Shown piece after piece: positions 7,981 through 17,205 of a stretch of 64,000 bases of DNA (position 1 is its first letter; each line of letters begins with the position of its first letter). The stretch lies in assembly GCA_041390125.1 (NCBI GenBank), contig JAWKQN010000005.1, forward strand, positions 230,001 to 294,000. The letters are read 5' to 3'. The translations under genes and the position numbers were made by a program. The notes below the pieces were generated by a model, which was given only the letters and a program-made list of their open reading frames with translations, made no database searches and had not been told where the DNA came from. The DNA is from Gemmatimonadota bacterium. Lineage in GTDB: Bacteria > Gemmatimonadota > Gemmatimonadetes > Longimicrobiales > Gaopeijiaceae.

Positions 7981-9327
7981 GTGATCCCCCAGCGAGTGAT
8001 CGAGGCGAAGCGGGACGGGCAGACCCTGTCCCCGCAGCAGCTCACGGAGCTTCTTACCGGATACGCGAGGGGCGAGGTCCCCGAGCACCAGATGGCCGCG
8101 TTCCTCATGGCGGTGGTCTTCCGCGGGCTGGAGGACGAGGAGTTGGCCACCCTCCTGACCGTCATGCTGGAGTCCGGCGCGGTGCTGGATCTCTCGCATC
8201 TGTCCCCCCACCGGGTGGACAAGCACTCGACGGGCGGGGTCGGCGACAAGACGTCGCTGGTGCTCGCGCCGCTCGTGGCCTGCCTGGGGGGGATGGTCCC
8301 GATGATGTCGGGCCGCTCGCTCGGCCATACCGGAGGCACGCTCGACAAGCTCGAGTCCATCCCGGGGTTCCGCACCGGGCTCGACCTCGGGGAGTTCGAG
8401 CGCGTCCTGGGGCGGGTCGGCTGCGCCATGATCGGCGCCAGCGAGCGGATCGCTCCGCTGGACCGGCGCCTCTACGCGCTCCGGGACCTGACGGGGACCG
8501 TGCCCTCCCCGGCCCTCATGACCGCGTCCATCCTGAGCAAGAAGCTGGCGGAGGGCATCAATGCCCTCGTGCTCGACGTGAAGGTCGGCCAGGCCGCGTT
8601 CCTGCCCGACCTGGAGGACGCGCGCGCGCTCGCGCGCACGATGGTGCGGGTGGCCTCCGAGCGCGGTGTGCCCACGGTGGCGCGGCTGACGGCCATGGAC
8701 CGTCCGCTGGGGCATGCGGTGGGGAATGCGCTCGAGGTCGCCGAGGCCGTGCGCGCGCTCTCGGGCGAAGGCCCGGAGGACCTGGTGCAGCTGTGCGTGG
8801 AGCTCGGCGCCGAGATGCTCGTCACGGGCGGGGTGGAGGCCGGATTGGACACGGCCCGGAGCCGCTGTCGCGCAGCGCTGGCCAGTGGTCGAGCGCGGGA
8901 GCGCTTCGCGGCGCTGGTGGAGGCGCAGGGAGGGGATCGCCGGGTCGTCGACGACCCCGCGCTCCTGGCGCGGGCTCCGGAGCGGGCCGTCGTGCATGCG
9001 GCATCGAGCGGCGTGGTGCGGAGCATCGATGCGCGCGCCCTCGGCTGGGCCACCGTCGAGCTCGGAGGGGGACGCCGCCACGCCGACGATGCCATCGACG
9101 CCGCGGTCGGCTTCGAGATCCAGGCGCGGCCCGGCGGGTCGGTCTCGGTGGGGGAGGCGCTCGGCATCGTGCATGCGCGCACCCCGGCGGACCTGGAGCG
9201 CGGCATCGCCCGACTCCAGGCCGCCATCGACATCGGAGAGGACGGTGGCCCACCCCCGCTGCCCCTCCTGCTCGAGCGCATCGACGCCCAAGCCATCCGC
9301 GTGCGCGGAGCGCCGCCCGCGCATTGA
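7981..9327 (+). CDS. deoA: Thymidine / pyrimidine-nucleoside phosphorylase
   Basis: 448 residues. Phosphorolysis of thymidine or uridine to base and (deoxy)ribose-1-phosphate in nucleoside salvage. Conserved signatures are VIEAKRDG, HQMAAFLMAVVFRGL, the KHSTGGVGDKTSL phosphate loop, MMSGRSLGHTGGTLDKLES, SILSKKLAEG and a C-terminal domain with DDAIDAAVGF. Length is typical. The GTG at 7981 is the furthest-upstream start; a second GTG at 7996 (VIEAKRDG) fits the usual N-terminus equally well. Whether it prefers thymidine or also uses uridine cannot be told from sequence. Confidence 0.92.
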   Translation: MIPQRVIEAKRDGQTLSPQQLTELLTGYARGEVPEHQMAAFLMAVVFRGLEDEELATLLTVMLESGAVLDLSHLSPHRVDKHSTGGVGDKTSLVLAPLVACLGGMVPMMSGRSLGHTGGTLDKLESIPGFRTGLDLGEFERVLGRVGCAMIGASERIAPLDRRLYALRDLTGTVPSPALMTASILSKKLAEGINALVLDVKVGQAAFLPDLEDARALARTMVRVASERGVPTVARLTAMDRPLGHAVGNALEVAEAVRALSGEGPEDLVQLCVELGAEMLVTGGVEAGLDTARSRCRAALASGRARERFAALVEAQGGDRRVVDDPALLARAPERAVVHAASSGVVRSIDARALGWATVELGGGRRHADDAIDAAVGFEIQARPGGSVSVGEALGIVHARTPADLERGIARLQAAIDIGEDGGPPPLPLLLERIDAQAIRVRGAPPAH

Positions 9328-9670
9328 CGCCCGTCCCCGGTCCCGGCATGTTGGCCACCACGAAAACCGCGGGGGGTCATCCCGGAAGCCGGTGAGAAGC
9401 CGGCGCGGCCCCGCCACTGTGAGAGGTCCGGAGCACGCTCCGGAACGTCCGCCTGGATCACGCCACTGGAGGGTTCCTCCGGGAAGGCAGGGCAGGACGG
9501 CCTCGAGCCAGGAGACCTGACCCCCGCGCACCACAACCACCCGGCCGCTCGTGGGCGGAGGTCGGCGTGACCGGTGCAGGTCCGCGCGCACGCGCAGGCT
9601 TCGCCGGCGGCGCTCCCCGTTCCGGGCCAGGCCACGGGTCCCGCGCGGGCGGGACGGGAGAGCCATCCGA
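9328..9670 (+). other. Non-coding leader upstream of the B12 receptor gene
   Basis: 343 bases without a gene. The central part (9368-9528) is the cobalamin riboswitch listed separately. Bases 9529-9670 between the riboswitch and the ATG probably hold the expression platform, since the region is rich in inverted GC stretches. No convincing ribosome binding site is seen apart from GGGAG shortly before the ATG. Confidence 0.6.
9368..9528 (+). promoter_or_regulatory. Cobalamin (B12) riboswitch
   Basis: Shows the conserved core in order: a CCGGTGAGAAGCCGG-type segment, the GCCCCGCCACTGTGA-like box, GCCACTGG, GGGAAGGC and the closing GAGCCAGGAGACC. The ends form the closing helix P1 (about 9369-9379 with 9518-9527, GGGGGTCA pairing with TGACCCCC). 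It lies upstream of a BtuB-like receptor gene, as is typical. Expected behaviour is repression of the downstream gene when adenosylcobalamin or another cobalamin is bound. Confidence 0.93.
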
Positions 9671-11623
9671 ATGCGCCGCACCGTCGGCAGTGTCTTGTTG
9701 TCGTCCCTGGTCTGTGGGCCCCTGCAGGCACAGGAGCCCGAGCCCTACACCCTCGAAGGGTTCGTCATCACGGCGAGCCCGTTCCCCGTCTCCGCGACCA
9801 CCGTCGGAAACCACGTGACCGTGCTGGGTGGGGACGACCTGCGTGCGCGGGGCATCACCCGGGTCGTCGATGCCCTCGACGCCGTGCCGGGGATCACGAT
9901 CGCGCAGAACGGCCCGGAAGGGAGCGTGGCCTCGCTCTTCTTCCGCGGCGGCGAGAGCGATCACACGCTCGTTCTCGTCGACGGGGTGCAGGTGAACCAG
10001 CCCGGCGGGGCCTTCGACTTCGCCGGGCTCACCGTGGAGGCGATCGAGCGCATCGAGGTGGTGCGAGGGCCCGCCAGCGCGCTACACGGATCCGACGCGG
10101 TGGCCGGGGTCATCCACATCGTCACCCGCGCCGGGCGGGGCGAGCCGCGCGCCGACGTGCTCCTGCGCGGCGGGACCTGGGGACGGCGCGACGGGACCGT
10201 ACACCTGAGCGGAGGCGGCGAGCGAGCCTCGTTCGCGGCCAGCCTCGCGCGCTACGACACCGACGGCATCCTTCCCTTCAACAACCGACACCGGAACACG
10301 GTGTTCCAGGGACACGGGCAGCTGCGCTTCGAAGACGGCGGCCGCCTGGACGTCAGCGCGCGCGTGGGCGAGCGGCGCTATCACTTCCCGACCGCGTCCG
10401 ACGGATCCGTGGTGGATCGCAACCAGTACACCTTCGCCGACGAGACGGCGCTGTCGCTCACCTGGGCGCGATCCCTCGGCGCCCGCGTCGACCTGCGGGC
10501 GGTGGCGAGCACGTTCACGACGGACGGAGGCACCGACGACAAGGCCGACTCCGCAGCCGACAGCGTGGGCTTCTACGCTTTCCAGAGCCTGGACAGCTAC
10601 CGACGCAGCGCCCTGGACGTACGGGTCGGATGGCGCGCCTCCGACCGGATGCGCTGGACGCTCGGGGCGGAGCTGGAACGACAGGGGGTCCGCTCCTTCA
10701 CGCTCTCCGAATCGGAGTTCGGACCCTCGACGGGCCGCGATGCCAACGCACGGTCGAACCGCGCGGCCTACACGCACCTGGGAACCCAGCTGGGTCCGGT
10801 GCACGTGAACCTGGGAGCCCGACACGAGGACAACGAGCGCTATGGCGGCTTCTCCACGTGGCAGGGGTCGGCATCGTGGAGCCCGGCGCCGTCCACCCGG
10901 TTGCGGGCGGCGGTGGGGCGGGGCATCAAGGAGCCGACCTTCTTCGAGACGTTCGCGACGGGCTTCACCCGGGGGAATCCGGACCTGTCCCCCGAGCGCT
11001 CGACGTCCTGGGAGCTGGGCCTGGAGCGCTCGTTCCTCGGGGAGCGGTTCCAGCTGCAGGGCACGGCCTTCCGGCAGTCCTTCCGCGACCTGATCCAGTA
11101 CACGTTCGTGCCGACCACACCGGGCGGGCCCAACTACGACAACGTGGCGGCCGCGCGCTCGGACGGCCTGGAGGTGGGAGCCGGCTGGGACGACGGCACG
11201 CTTCGCGCGCGCATCGACTGGACACACCTGTGGACGGAGGTGACCGATGCCGGGTTCGACGAGGGGGTCGGGGCCACCTTCGTGGAGGGTGAAGCGCTCC
11301 TGCGCCGTCCCGCCGACCAGGTGCGTGTGGATCTGGGCGCGCGCCAGGGTCGGGCCGGTGCCCATCTGGGGCTGGTGTACTCGGGCGAACGCGCGGACCG
11401 GGACTTCACGGCCTTCCCGGCCGCTCCGGTCACGCTCCGGGCCTGGACGACGGTCGCCGCGGGCGTGGATGTGCGCGTGGCCGCAGAGGAGTCACCCCAT
11501 CAGGCCGAGCTGTTCGTCCGCGTGACGAACGCCTTCGACGCACGCTATCAGCAGGTGTTCGGCTTCGACGCGCCCGGACGGGGGGTCGAGCTGGGAGGCC
11601 GTCTGAGCTGGCGGGGCCGCTGA
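9671..11623 (+). CDS. btuB: TonB-dependent vitamin B12 receptor (BtuB-like)
   Basis: 650 residues. Signal peptide (about 1-21, ending PLQAQ), a plug domain (about 30-150, with SLFFRGGESDHTLVLVDGVQVN and IERIEVVRGPASALHGSDAVAGVI), then a beta-barrel of alternating aromatic strands including FFETF and NPDLSPERS. It should import cobalamin across the outer membrane using TonB energy. The B12 specificity comes mainly from the riboswitch upstream rather than the barrel itself. No BtuCDF or TonB genes are in the window. The last residues (GGRLSWRGR) do not end in the usual aromatic residue. Confidence 0.9.
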   Translation: MRRTVGSVLLSSLVCGPLQAQEPEPYTLEGFVITASPFPVSATTVGNHVTVLGGDDLRARGITRVVDALDAVPGITIAQNGPEGSVASLFFRGGESDHTLVLVDGVQVNQPGGAFDFAGLTVEAIERIEVVRGPASALHGSDAVAGVIHIVTRAGRGEPRADVLLRGGTWGRRDGTVHLSGGGERASFAASLARYDTDGILPFNNRHRNTVFQGHGQLRFEDGGRLDVSARVGERRYHFPTASDGSVVDRNQYTFADETALSLTWARSLGARVDLRAVASTFTTDGGTDDKADSAADSVGFYAFQSLDSYRRSALDVRVGWRASDRMRWTLGAELERQGVRSFTLSESEFGPSTGRDANARSNRAAYTHLGTQLGPVHVNLGARHEDNERYGGFSTWQGSASWSPAPSTRLRAAVGRGIKEPTFFETFATGFTRGNPDLSPERSTSWELGLERSFLGERFQLQGTAFRQSFRDLIQYTFVPTTPGGPNYDNVAAARSDGLEVGAGWDDGTLRARIDWTHLWTEVTDAGFDEGVGATFVEGEALLRRPADQVRVDLGARQGRAGAHLGLVYSGERADRDFTAFPAAPVTLRAWTTVAAGVDVRVAAEESPHQAELFVRVTNAFDARYQQVFGFDAPGRGVELGGRLSWRGR

Positions 11624-11629
11624 CCCTGC

Positions 11630-11667
11630 GCGCCTCCGCGTCCCCTCAGCGGGGGATGCGGAGGCGC
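11630..11667. terminator. Bidirectional hairpin between btuB and PBP1A genes
   Basis: Long stem of about 16 base pairs (11630-11645 with 11652-11667, one G-T pair) between convergent genes. The small loop contains the TCA that is the TGA stop of the minus-strand PBP1A gene. There is no T-run on either side, so if it terminates transcription it does so without the classical U tract; it may instead protect 3' ends. Confidence 0.6.
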
Positions 11668-13799
11668 CGGAGCAGACCCTCGCCCGACCGGTCGCACAGG
11701 TCGGTGGGCTCGGTTCCCGGCAGGTAGAGCTCCGTGTACTGGTCCTCCTCCGGACACCACTGCGACGCGAGCTTCCCGGTCTTGGCGTCGACGAGCCGCG
11801 TGGTCAGTCCGTCCACCATCGGCCATTCGGCCGGGATCTCCAGCATCGGCTCGAAGCCGGGGTCGGAGTCCTCGTCCGTGTTGCCGTAGTAGACCAGGCG
11901 CGCGAACTCGCCCCACACGGGCGCGGCGTCCCCGCCTCCGGTGGCATTCGGGCGGGTGGTCTGCGGCAGGTCCATCCCGAACCACACCAGCGCCAGCAGG
12001 TTGGGCGTGTACCCGATGAACCAGGTGTTGGTCGCGTCGTTGGTGGTGCCGGTCTTTCCCGCCACCCGCACGTCGTAGGGCAGTCCCGCGGTGGTGCGGA
12101 CCGCCGTGCCCGTACCGCGGTTCACCGCGTCCTCCATCATGGAGACCATGATCCGCGCGACGGGCTGGTCGAGCACCTCCGCCTGCTCCGGCTCGATCTC
12201 CCACAGGACCTCGCCCGTCGCCGACTCGACCCGCGCGATGCCGTGCGGAACCGACTTGGTGCCGAGCGTCGCGAACGCGCTGTACGCTTCCGCCATCTGG
12301 AGGGGCACGACCTCCACGGCTCCGATGGCGGTGGATTCGAAGCGCTCGACCTCGGTGCGGATGCCCATGCGCCGCGCCGTCTGCGCCACGGTCTCCAGGC
12401 CCACCTCCATGCCCAGCTTGATGGCGATCATGTTGGTGGACGTGCGCAGTCCCTCGCGCAGCGTCATCGGTCCCGCGAACTCGCCGCTGAAGTTCTTGGG
12501 CTTCCACTCGGTGGTGTCGAGCTGCGGGATCACGACGGGAGCGTCGATGATGACGTGGGACGCCGGGATGCGGCTGGCGATGGCGGAGGTGTAGACGAAC
12601 GGCTTGAAGGACGATCCGGCCTGGCGACGAGCCTGGGTGGCGCGGTTGAACTTCGAGTGGCGGAAGTCCCGCCCTCCGATCATGGCCCACACCTCGCCCG
12701 TCTGGGGGCTCAGCGCGACGAACGCGCCCTGGACGTAGGGGCTGTTGGCCATGGAGAGCGAGGTCGAATCGGCGAACTGCGCATAGCGCGGGTGGCGGAA
12801 GCCGGGACGCCCCTCCACGGCCACGAAGCCGTGCTCCATCGACAGATTGGCCGCTCGCTGCATGGACGCATCCAACGTTGTATGGACGCGCAGGCCGGCG
12901 GTGTAGAGCTGGGAGCCGAAGCGGTCGTCCAACTGTCCGCGGACCCACTCCACGAAGTAGGGCGCGATGCCCTTGTCCATCTGGGCCCGCACCGTGGGCA
13001 CCGGCTCCTGCTTGTAGCGCTCCGCGTCCGCCCGCTCCAGATAGTCCTGCTCCGCCATGAGCTGCAGCACCAGGTTGCGGCGCTCGAGCGTGAGGTCGGG
13101 GTTGTTGAGCGGGGAATAGCGGGTGGGGCTCTTGGGGATCGCCGCCAGCATGGCCGCCTCCGAAGGCGTGAGCTCGGAGGCGTTCTTGCCGAAATAGTTG
13201 CGGGCCGCCGTCTGGATGCCCAGCCAGTTCTGGCCGTAGTTGATCTGGTTGATGTAGGCCTCGAGGATCTGGTCCTTGGTGTAGACCTCCTCGAGCTGCA
13301 TGGCCACCCGGGCCTCCTTCAACTTGCGCACGATCAGCTTCCAGATGTCCCGCCGCTCGGAGCCGATGCTCTCGAACATGTTGCGGGCCAGCTGCTGCGT
13401 GATGGTGCTGCCGCCGCCCCGCTGCCCGGAGGTGCCGGTCAGGACGCCGAAGGCCACCCGGGGCAGGGCGATGAAGTCGAGCCCGTTGTGCCGGTAGAAG
13501 CGCTTGTCCTCGACCGCCACGAAGGCGTGGGGGACGTGCGGCGGCAGGTCCGCGATCTCGACGGGCGTGCGTGCCTCCTCGCCGAACTCCGCGATGAGCT
13601 CGCCCCCGCGGGCGTAGACCTTGCTGGTCTGGGTGGGCTCGTAGTTGTAGATCTGGGCGATCGACGGACAGGTCGCGCACAGGTTCTGCCAGGAGCCCAG
13701 GGCGCCGCCCAGGGCGGCGAAGCCCAGGAAGACGGCCGGCATCCAGACGTAGGGGACCTGTGCGAAGCGCTTGACGACGGCGAGCGGCTTCTTCCACAT
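11646..13799 (-). CDS. mrcA: Bifunctional penicillin-binding protein 1A
   Basis: 717 residues: a short cytoplasmic basic tail, one transmembrane anchor (about 18-36), then a glycosyltransferase (GT51) domain with EDKRFYRHNG and GGSTITQQLARN, and a transpeptidase domain with SSFK (Ser396-Lys399), STN and KTGTTND. It polymerises lipid II and cross-links peptides in the periplasm. The start is the ATG at 13799 (MWKKPLAVVKRF), where the anchor follows a normal basic tail. The open frame extends further upstream but without a better site. The gene stands alone on its strand. Confidence 0.95.
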   Translation of the reverse strand: MWKKPLAVVKRFAQVPYVWMPAVFLGFAALGGALGSWQNLCATCPSIAQIYNYEPTQTSKVYARGGELIAEFGEEARTPVEIADLPPHVPHAFVAVEDKRFYRHNGLDFIALPRVAFGVLTGTSGQRGGGSTITQQLARNMFESIGSERRDIWKLIVRKLKEARVAMQLEEVYTKDQILEAYINQINYGQNWLGIQTAARNYFGKNASELTPSEAAMLAAIPKSPTRYSPLNNPDLTLERRNLVLQLMAEQDYLERADAERYKQEPVPTVRAQMDKGIAPYFVEWVRGQLDDRFGSQLYTAGLRVHTTLDASMQRAANLSMEHGFVAVEGRPGFRHPRYAQFADSTSLSMANSPYVQGAFVALSPQTGEVWAMIGGRDFRHSKFNRATQARRQAGSSFKPFVYTSAIASRIPASHVIIDAPVVIPQLDTTEWKPKNFSGEFAGPMTLREGLRTSTNMIAIKLGMEVGLETVAQTARRMGIRTEVERFESTAIGAVEVVPLQMAEAYSAFATLGTKSVPHGIARVESATGEVLWEIEPEQAEVLDQPVARIMVSMMEDAVNRGTGTAVRTTAGLPYDVRVAGKTGTTNDATNTWFIGYTPNLLALVWFGMDLPQTTRPNATGGGDAAPVWGEFARLVYYGNTDEDSDPGFEPMLEIPAEWPMVDGLTTRLVDAKTGKLASQWCPEEDQYTELYLPGTEPTDLCDRSGEGLLRRLRIPR

Positions 13800-13986
13800 G
13801 GCGGGCCTGGCCCGGTGCGGGACAACGGGCGACCGGGCGAGCCCGGTGGGCGAACGGGAACCGAACTGCAAAGCTAAAGCCAGTACACGGAGCCAGCTAC
13901 CGAGGTCCGGGATCCGCCCGACCGCGTATGGGTAGGCTGGCGGAACAATGGCGCCGGCAGGCGCCCGGAAGGATGGACGGGAGCGC

Positions 13987-14358
13987 ATGAAGGGACGACC
14001 GCGACGGGTCGAGAAGCCGTGGGGCCACGAGCTCATCTGGGCCGAAACGGAGCACTATGTGGGCAAGATCCTCCAGATCAACGCGGGGGAGGCGCTCTCG
14101 CTGCAGTACCACGAGATCAAGGACGAGACGCTCTACCTGCTGGAGGGCGTGCTGCGCTTCTACGCCGGCCCGGTCGGAGGCGACATCGAGGAGCTGACGT
14201 TGGAGAAGGGCGACAACTTCCGGGTCCGGCCCCATACCGTGCACCGCATGGTGGCGGTCACGGACTGCACCATGCTGGAAGCGTCCACGCCGCACCTGGA
14301 GGACGTGGTCCGGCTGGAGGACCGCTACGGTCGCGCCGCCGTGCCGGAGGCCGGTTGA
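13987..14358 (+). CDS. Cupin-domain protein, mannose-6-phosphate isomerase-like
   Basis: 123 residues forming one cupin barrel. It has KPWGHELIWAET, YVGKILQINAGEALSLQYHE (His metal ligands), ETLYLLEG, and PHTVHRM near the C-terminus. This is close to the C-terminal domain of GDP-mannose pyrophosphorylase / phosphomannose isomerase type II, but it stands alone, so the substrate is uncertain. GGGAG precedes the ATG. Its stop overlaps the TTG of folK (TTGA). It is the first gene of a four-gene overlapping operon. Confidence 0.82.
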   Translation: MKGRPRRVEKPWGHELIWAETEHYVGKILQINAGEALSLQYHEIKDETLYLLEGVLRFYAGPVGGDIEELTLEKGDNFRVRPHTVHRMVAVTDCTMLEASTPHLEDVVRLEDRYGRAAVPEAG

Positions 14359-14870
14359 CCCGGGTGGCCTTCGCGCTGGGGTCCAACGTCGGGGATCGTC
14401 GGGCCCACCTGACGGCGGCGGCCCACGCCCTCTGCGGCCGCCTCCACCGGGCGGCCGTGTCCTCGCTGTACGAGACCGAGCCCGTCGGGGACGTGCCCCA
14501 GGCCCCCTACCTCAACGCGGTGGTGGTCGGGGAGACGGGGGCGGGCCCCTCCGAGCTGGCGGACTGGATCCGGAGCCTGGAGGCCGCGGCGGGCCGGATC
14601 CGCACCCAGCGCTGGGGCCCGCGCACGCTGGATGTGGATGTCCTGCTCCTGGGCGCGCGCACGCTGGAGGCGGCCGGTCTGCGCATCCCGCATCCGCGCT
14701 TCCGGGAGCGGGCGTTCGTGCTGGAGCCCCTGGCGGAGATCGCTGCCGATTGGGTCGATCCCGAGACCGACCTCTCCGTGGCGGGCCTGCTGGAGCGCCT
14801 GGCGCCCGCGGACCGCACGGAGGTGGTGCGGGTGGAGGCGCCCGAATGGGCAGGCGCGGTCCCATGCTGA
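14355..14870 (+). CDS. folK: 2-amino-4-hydroxy-6-hydroxymethyldihydropteridine pyrophosphokinase
   Basis: 171 residues. Folate biosynthesis: transfers pyrophosphate from ATP to the pterin. Signatures are FALGSNVGDR, SSLYETEPVG, PYLNAVV, RRWGPRTLDVDVLLLG-like (here QRWGPRTLDVDVLLLG), and IPHPRFRERAFVLEPLAEIA. The start is TTG 14355 overlapping the cupin stop; GTG 14364 three codons later is an alternative. The 3' end overlaps the start of the next gene by 25 bases. No folP or folB is in the window. Confidence 0.93.
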   Translation: MTRVAFALGSNVGDRRAHLTAAAHALCGRLHRAAVSSLYETEPVGDVPQAPYLNAVVVGETGAGPSELADWIRSLEAAAGRIRTQRWGPRTLDVDVLLLGARTLEAAGLRIPHPRFRERAFVLEPLAEIAADWVDPETDLSVAGLLERLAPADRTEVVRVEAPEWAGAVPC

Positions 14871-16036
14871 CGCTGGCGGCCGCCCTCCTCGTGAGCGCCT
14901 GCGCCGCCCCCCCGGACACCACCTGGGTGCGCTCCTCCGATCCGGCGCTGGCGCGCATGGCGGGGGAGCTGCTCCCGGCGCTCGCCGCCAAGGCCAACCT
15001 GGCCCTGACCGAGCCCGTCCGGGTGGAATGGCGGAGCCGCGAGGAGCTGGAGCGCTATCTGCGGGTGAAGGTGGACGAGGAGCTGCCGGTGGCGCGGGCG
15101 CAGGCCCTGTCCGACGCCTACGGGCTCCTGGGCCTGTTCCCCGCACCGGTGGACCTGCGGGCCCTGTTGCTGGACGTGCACCTCGAGCAGGTGGCCGGCT
15201 TCTACGACCCCGACTCCACGGCGCTGTTCGTGATGCGCGAGCAGCCGGAGGCGATGACGCGGACCATCCTGGTGCACGAGCTGGTGCACGCCATCCAGGA
15301 CCAGACCACGTCGCTGGATTCCATCACCGCGCGCGAGCGCGGCACCGACCGGCAGACGGCGGCGCAAGCCGCCATCGAAGGGCACGCCACGTTGGTGATG
15401 CTGGAGTTCATGGCCGAGGGGATGCGCGGCGAGCCGCTCGACCTCTCCACGGTGACCGACTTCCAGGGGCGCATCCGACCCCTGCTCGAGCAGGCGCGCA
15501 CGCAGTATCCGGCGCTCGCCTCCGCACCGCGTGTCATCCAGGAATCGCTGCTCTACCCCTATCTGGCGGGCGCCGGCTTCGTGCAGGCGCTCTGGCAGGC
15601 GCAGGGCGGTCGGCCCGCTCCCTTCGGCCGCGATCTTCCGCAGTCGACCGAGCAGGTGGACGATCCTGCGCGCTTCGTGGGGGAGCGCGACGACCCCACG
15701 GCGCTCGCGCTGACCGCGCCCGGTGTCGAGATCCGGATCGAGGACGAGCTGGGGCAGCTCGGAACGCGCATCCTGCTGGAGGAGCGGGCGGGTACCATGG
15801 CGGGGGCGGCCGCGCGCGGATGGGACGGGGACCGCTTCCTCCTCTGGGAGCAGGGCGGTCAGAGCGGGTTGGTCTGGGCCACCGTCTGGGACGACCCCGC
15901 CGCCCGCGACGCCTTCCTGGACACCCTCGCCGGGGGGGAGTGGGCGCTGGAGGCGCGCACGGTCTCGGACCGGCCGGTGGCGATCGTGCGCATCGGTGCC
16001 GAGCCTCCGTCCGGGGTGGAGCTGTCGGTGCCGTGA
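14846..16036 (+). CDS. HExxH zinc metalloprotease-like lipoprotein
   Basis: 396 residues. Lipoprotein signal (MGRRGPMLTLAAALLVSAC), then a soluble domain with HELVHAIQDQ (His144, Glu145, His148) and a later AIEGHATLVMLEF helix that could supply the third zinc ligand. The pattern is that of gluzincin-like peptidases of unknown substrate. I chose the ATG at 14846 because GGAGG (14834-14838) sits 7 bases before it and it gives the signal a basic start; ATG 14864 is possible. The gene overlaps folK by 25 bases and aroB by 4. Its place in a folate/shikimate operon is unexplained. Confidence 0.8.
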   Translation: MGRRGPMLTLAAALLVSACAAPPDTTWVRSSDPALARMAGELLPALAAKANLALTEPVRVEWRSREELERYLRVKVDEELPVARAQALSDAYGLLGLFPAPVDLRALLLDVHLEQVAGFYDPDSTALFVMREQPEAMTRTILVHELVHAIQDQTTSLDSITARERGTDRQTAAQAAIEGHATLVMLEFMAEGMRGEPLDLSTVTDFQGRIRPLLEQARTQYPALASAPRVIQESLLYPYLAGAGFVQALWQAQGGRPAPFGRDLPQSTEQVDDPARFVGERDDPTALALTAPGVEIRIEDELGQLGTRILLEERAGTMAGAAARGWDGDRFLLWEQGGQSGLVWATVWDDPAARDAFLDTLAGGEWALEARTVSDRPVAIVRIGAEPPSGVELSVP

Positions 16037-17133
16037 TCCTCCCGCCCGCCCGGGTCGTCCGCTCGACTGCGGCAGCCGGTGACTACCCGCTCTACGTGGA
16101 GGCCGGACGAGCGTGCGCGTTGGCGCCCCTGCTGGAGGACGTCGCTCCGGGAGCCCGACTGGCCGTGATCGCCGACGCGACCGTGGCCGCGCTGCACGCG
16201 GATGCGGTGCGCGCCGGCTGCGCGCGACCGAGCGACCTGTACACCTTCCCCGCCGGCGAGCCCTCCAAGTCCGTGGCGGAATGGGCCCGCCTCACCGGGG
16301 CGCTGCTCGCCGACGGGCACGACCGGGACTCGCTCGTGATCGCGCTGGGCGGGGGTGTGACCGGGGATCTAGCCGGCTTCGTGGCAGCGACGTTCATGCG
16401 CGGCGTTCCGGTCGTGCAGGTGCCCACCACGCTGCTGGCCATGATCGACTCGTCGGTGGGCGGCAAGACCGGCGTCAACACGCCGGTCGGCAAGAACCTG
16501 GTCGGGGCCTTCCATGCGCCCCGCGCCGTGGTGATCGATCCCACCCTGGGAGCCACCTTGCCCGTCCGCGAGCGCGCACAGGGGCTCGTCGAGGCCGTCA
16601 AGCACGGAGCCATCCGCAGCGCGGCCCATCTGGGCCGCATCGAAGACGCCGCCGCCGCCCTCCTGGCCGGAGACGTGGAGGAGACCGCGGCCGTCGTCCG
16701 CGACTCCATCGCCATCAAGGCGGAGGTGGTGGGCCAGGACGAGCGCGAAGCGGGGCTGCGGCGCATCCTGAATTTCGGGCACACCATCGGGCATGCCCTG
16801 GAGCGGTTGAGCGACTTCGCGCTCCCGCACGGGACGGCCGTGGCGGCCGGCGTCATCGCCGAGGCGCGGCTGGGCGAGGCCCTGGGCGTCAGCGACGCGG
16901 GCACGGCCGAGCGGATCACGACCGCGCTGTCCGCGCTGGGCCTCGACGGCGAGCCCCTGACCCGCTGGCCCGCCGAGGCCATCGTGGCCGCCACCCGCTC
17001 GGACAAGAAGGGGAAGGAAGGGCGCGCGCGCTACGTCCTGCTGGAGCGGGCCGGCGTGGTGGCCCCCGGCGCAGGCTGGCTGCACACCCCGGAAGAAGAG
17101 GCGGTGGTTGCGGTGCTGCACGCGCGGGGGTGA
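16033..17133 (+). CDS. aroB: 3-dehydroquinate synthase
   Basis: 366 residues. Second step of the shikimate pathway: converts DAHP to 3-dehydroquinate with NAD and a divalent metal. Typical motifs are FPAGEPSKS, LGGGVTGDLAGFVAAT(F), PTTLLAMIDSSVGGKTGVN, GKNLVGAFH, EAVKHGAI, and the metal-binding LNFGHTIGHALE with LPHGTAVAAG. The GTG start overlaps the upstream stop (GTGA). The frame closes 72 bases before the acyl-CoA synthetase gene. Confidence 0.96.
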   Translation: MILPPARVVRSTAAAGDYPLYVEAGRACALAPLLEDVAPGARLAVIADATVAALHADAVRAGCARPSDLYTFPAGEPSKSVAEWARLTGALLADGHDRDSLVIALGGGVTGDLAGFVAATFMRGVPVVQVPTTLLAMIDSSVGGKTGVNTPVGKNLVGAFHAPRAVVIDPTLGATLPVRERAQGLVEAVKHGAIRSAAHLGRIEDAAAALLAGDVEETAAVVRDSIAIKAEVVGQDEREAGLRRILNFGHTIGHALERLSDFALPHGTAVAAGVIAEARLGEALGVSDAGTAERITTALSALGLDGEPLTRWPAEAIVAATRSDKKGKEGRARYVLLERAGVVAPGAGWLHTPEEEAVVAVLHARG

Positions 17134-17205
17134 CGAACGTGCCCGCCCCGGGTTATCCTCCCGACGCCGGAGACGGCATCCATCGCACCATGCACGTGGA
17201 GTCGG

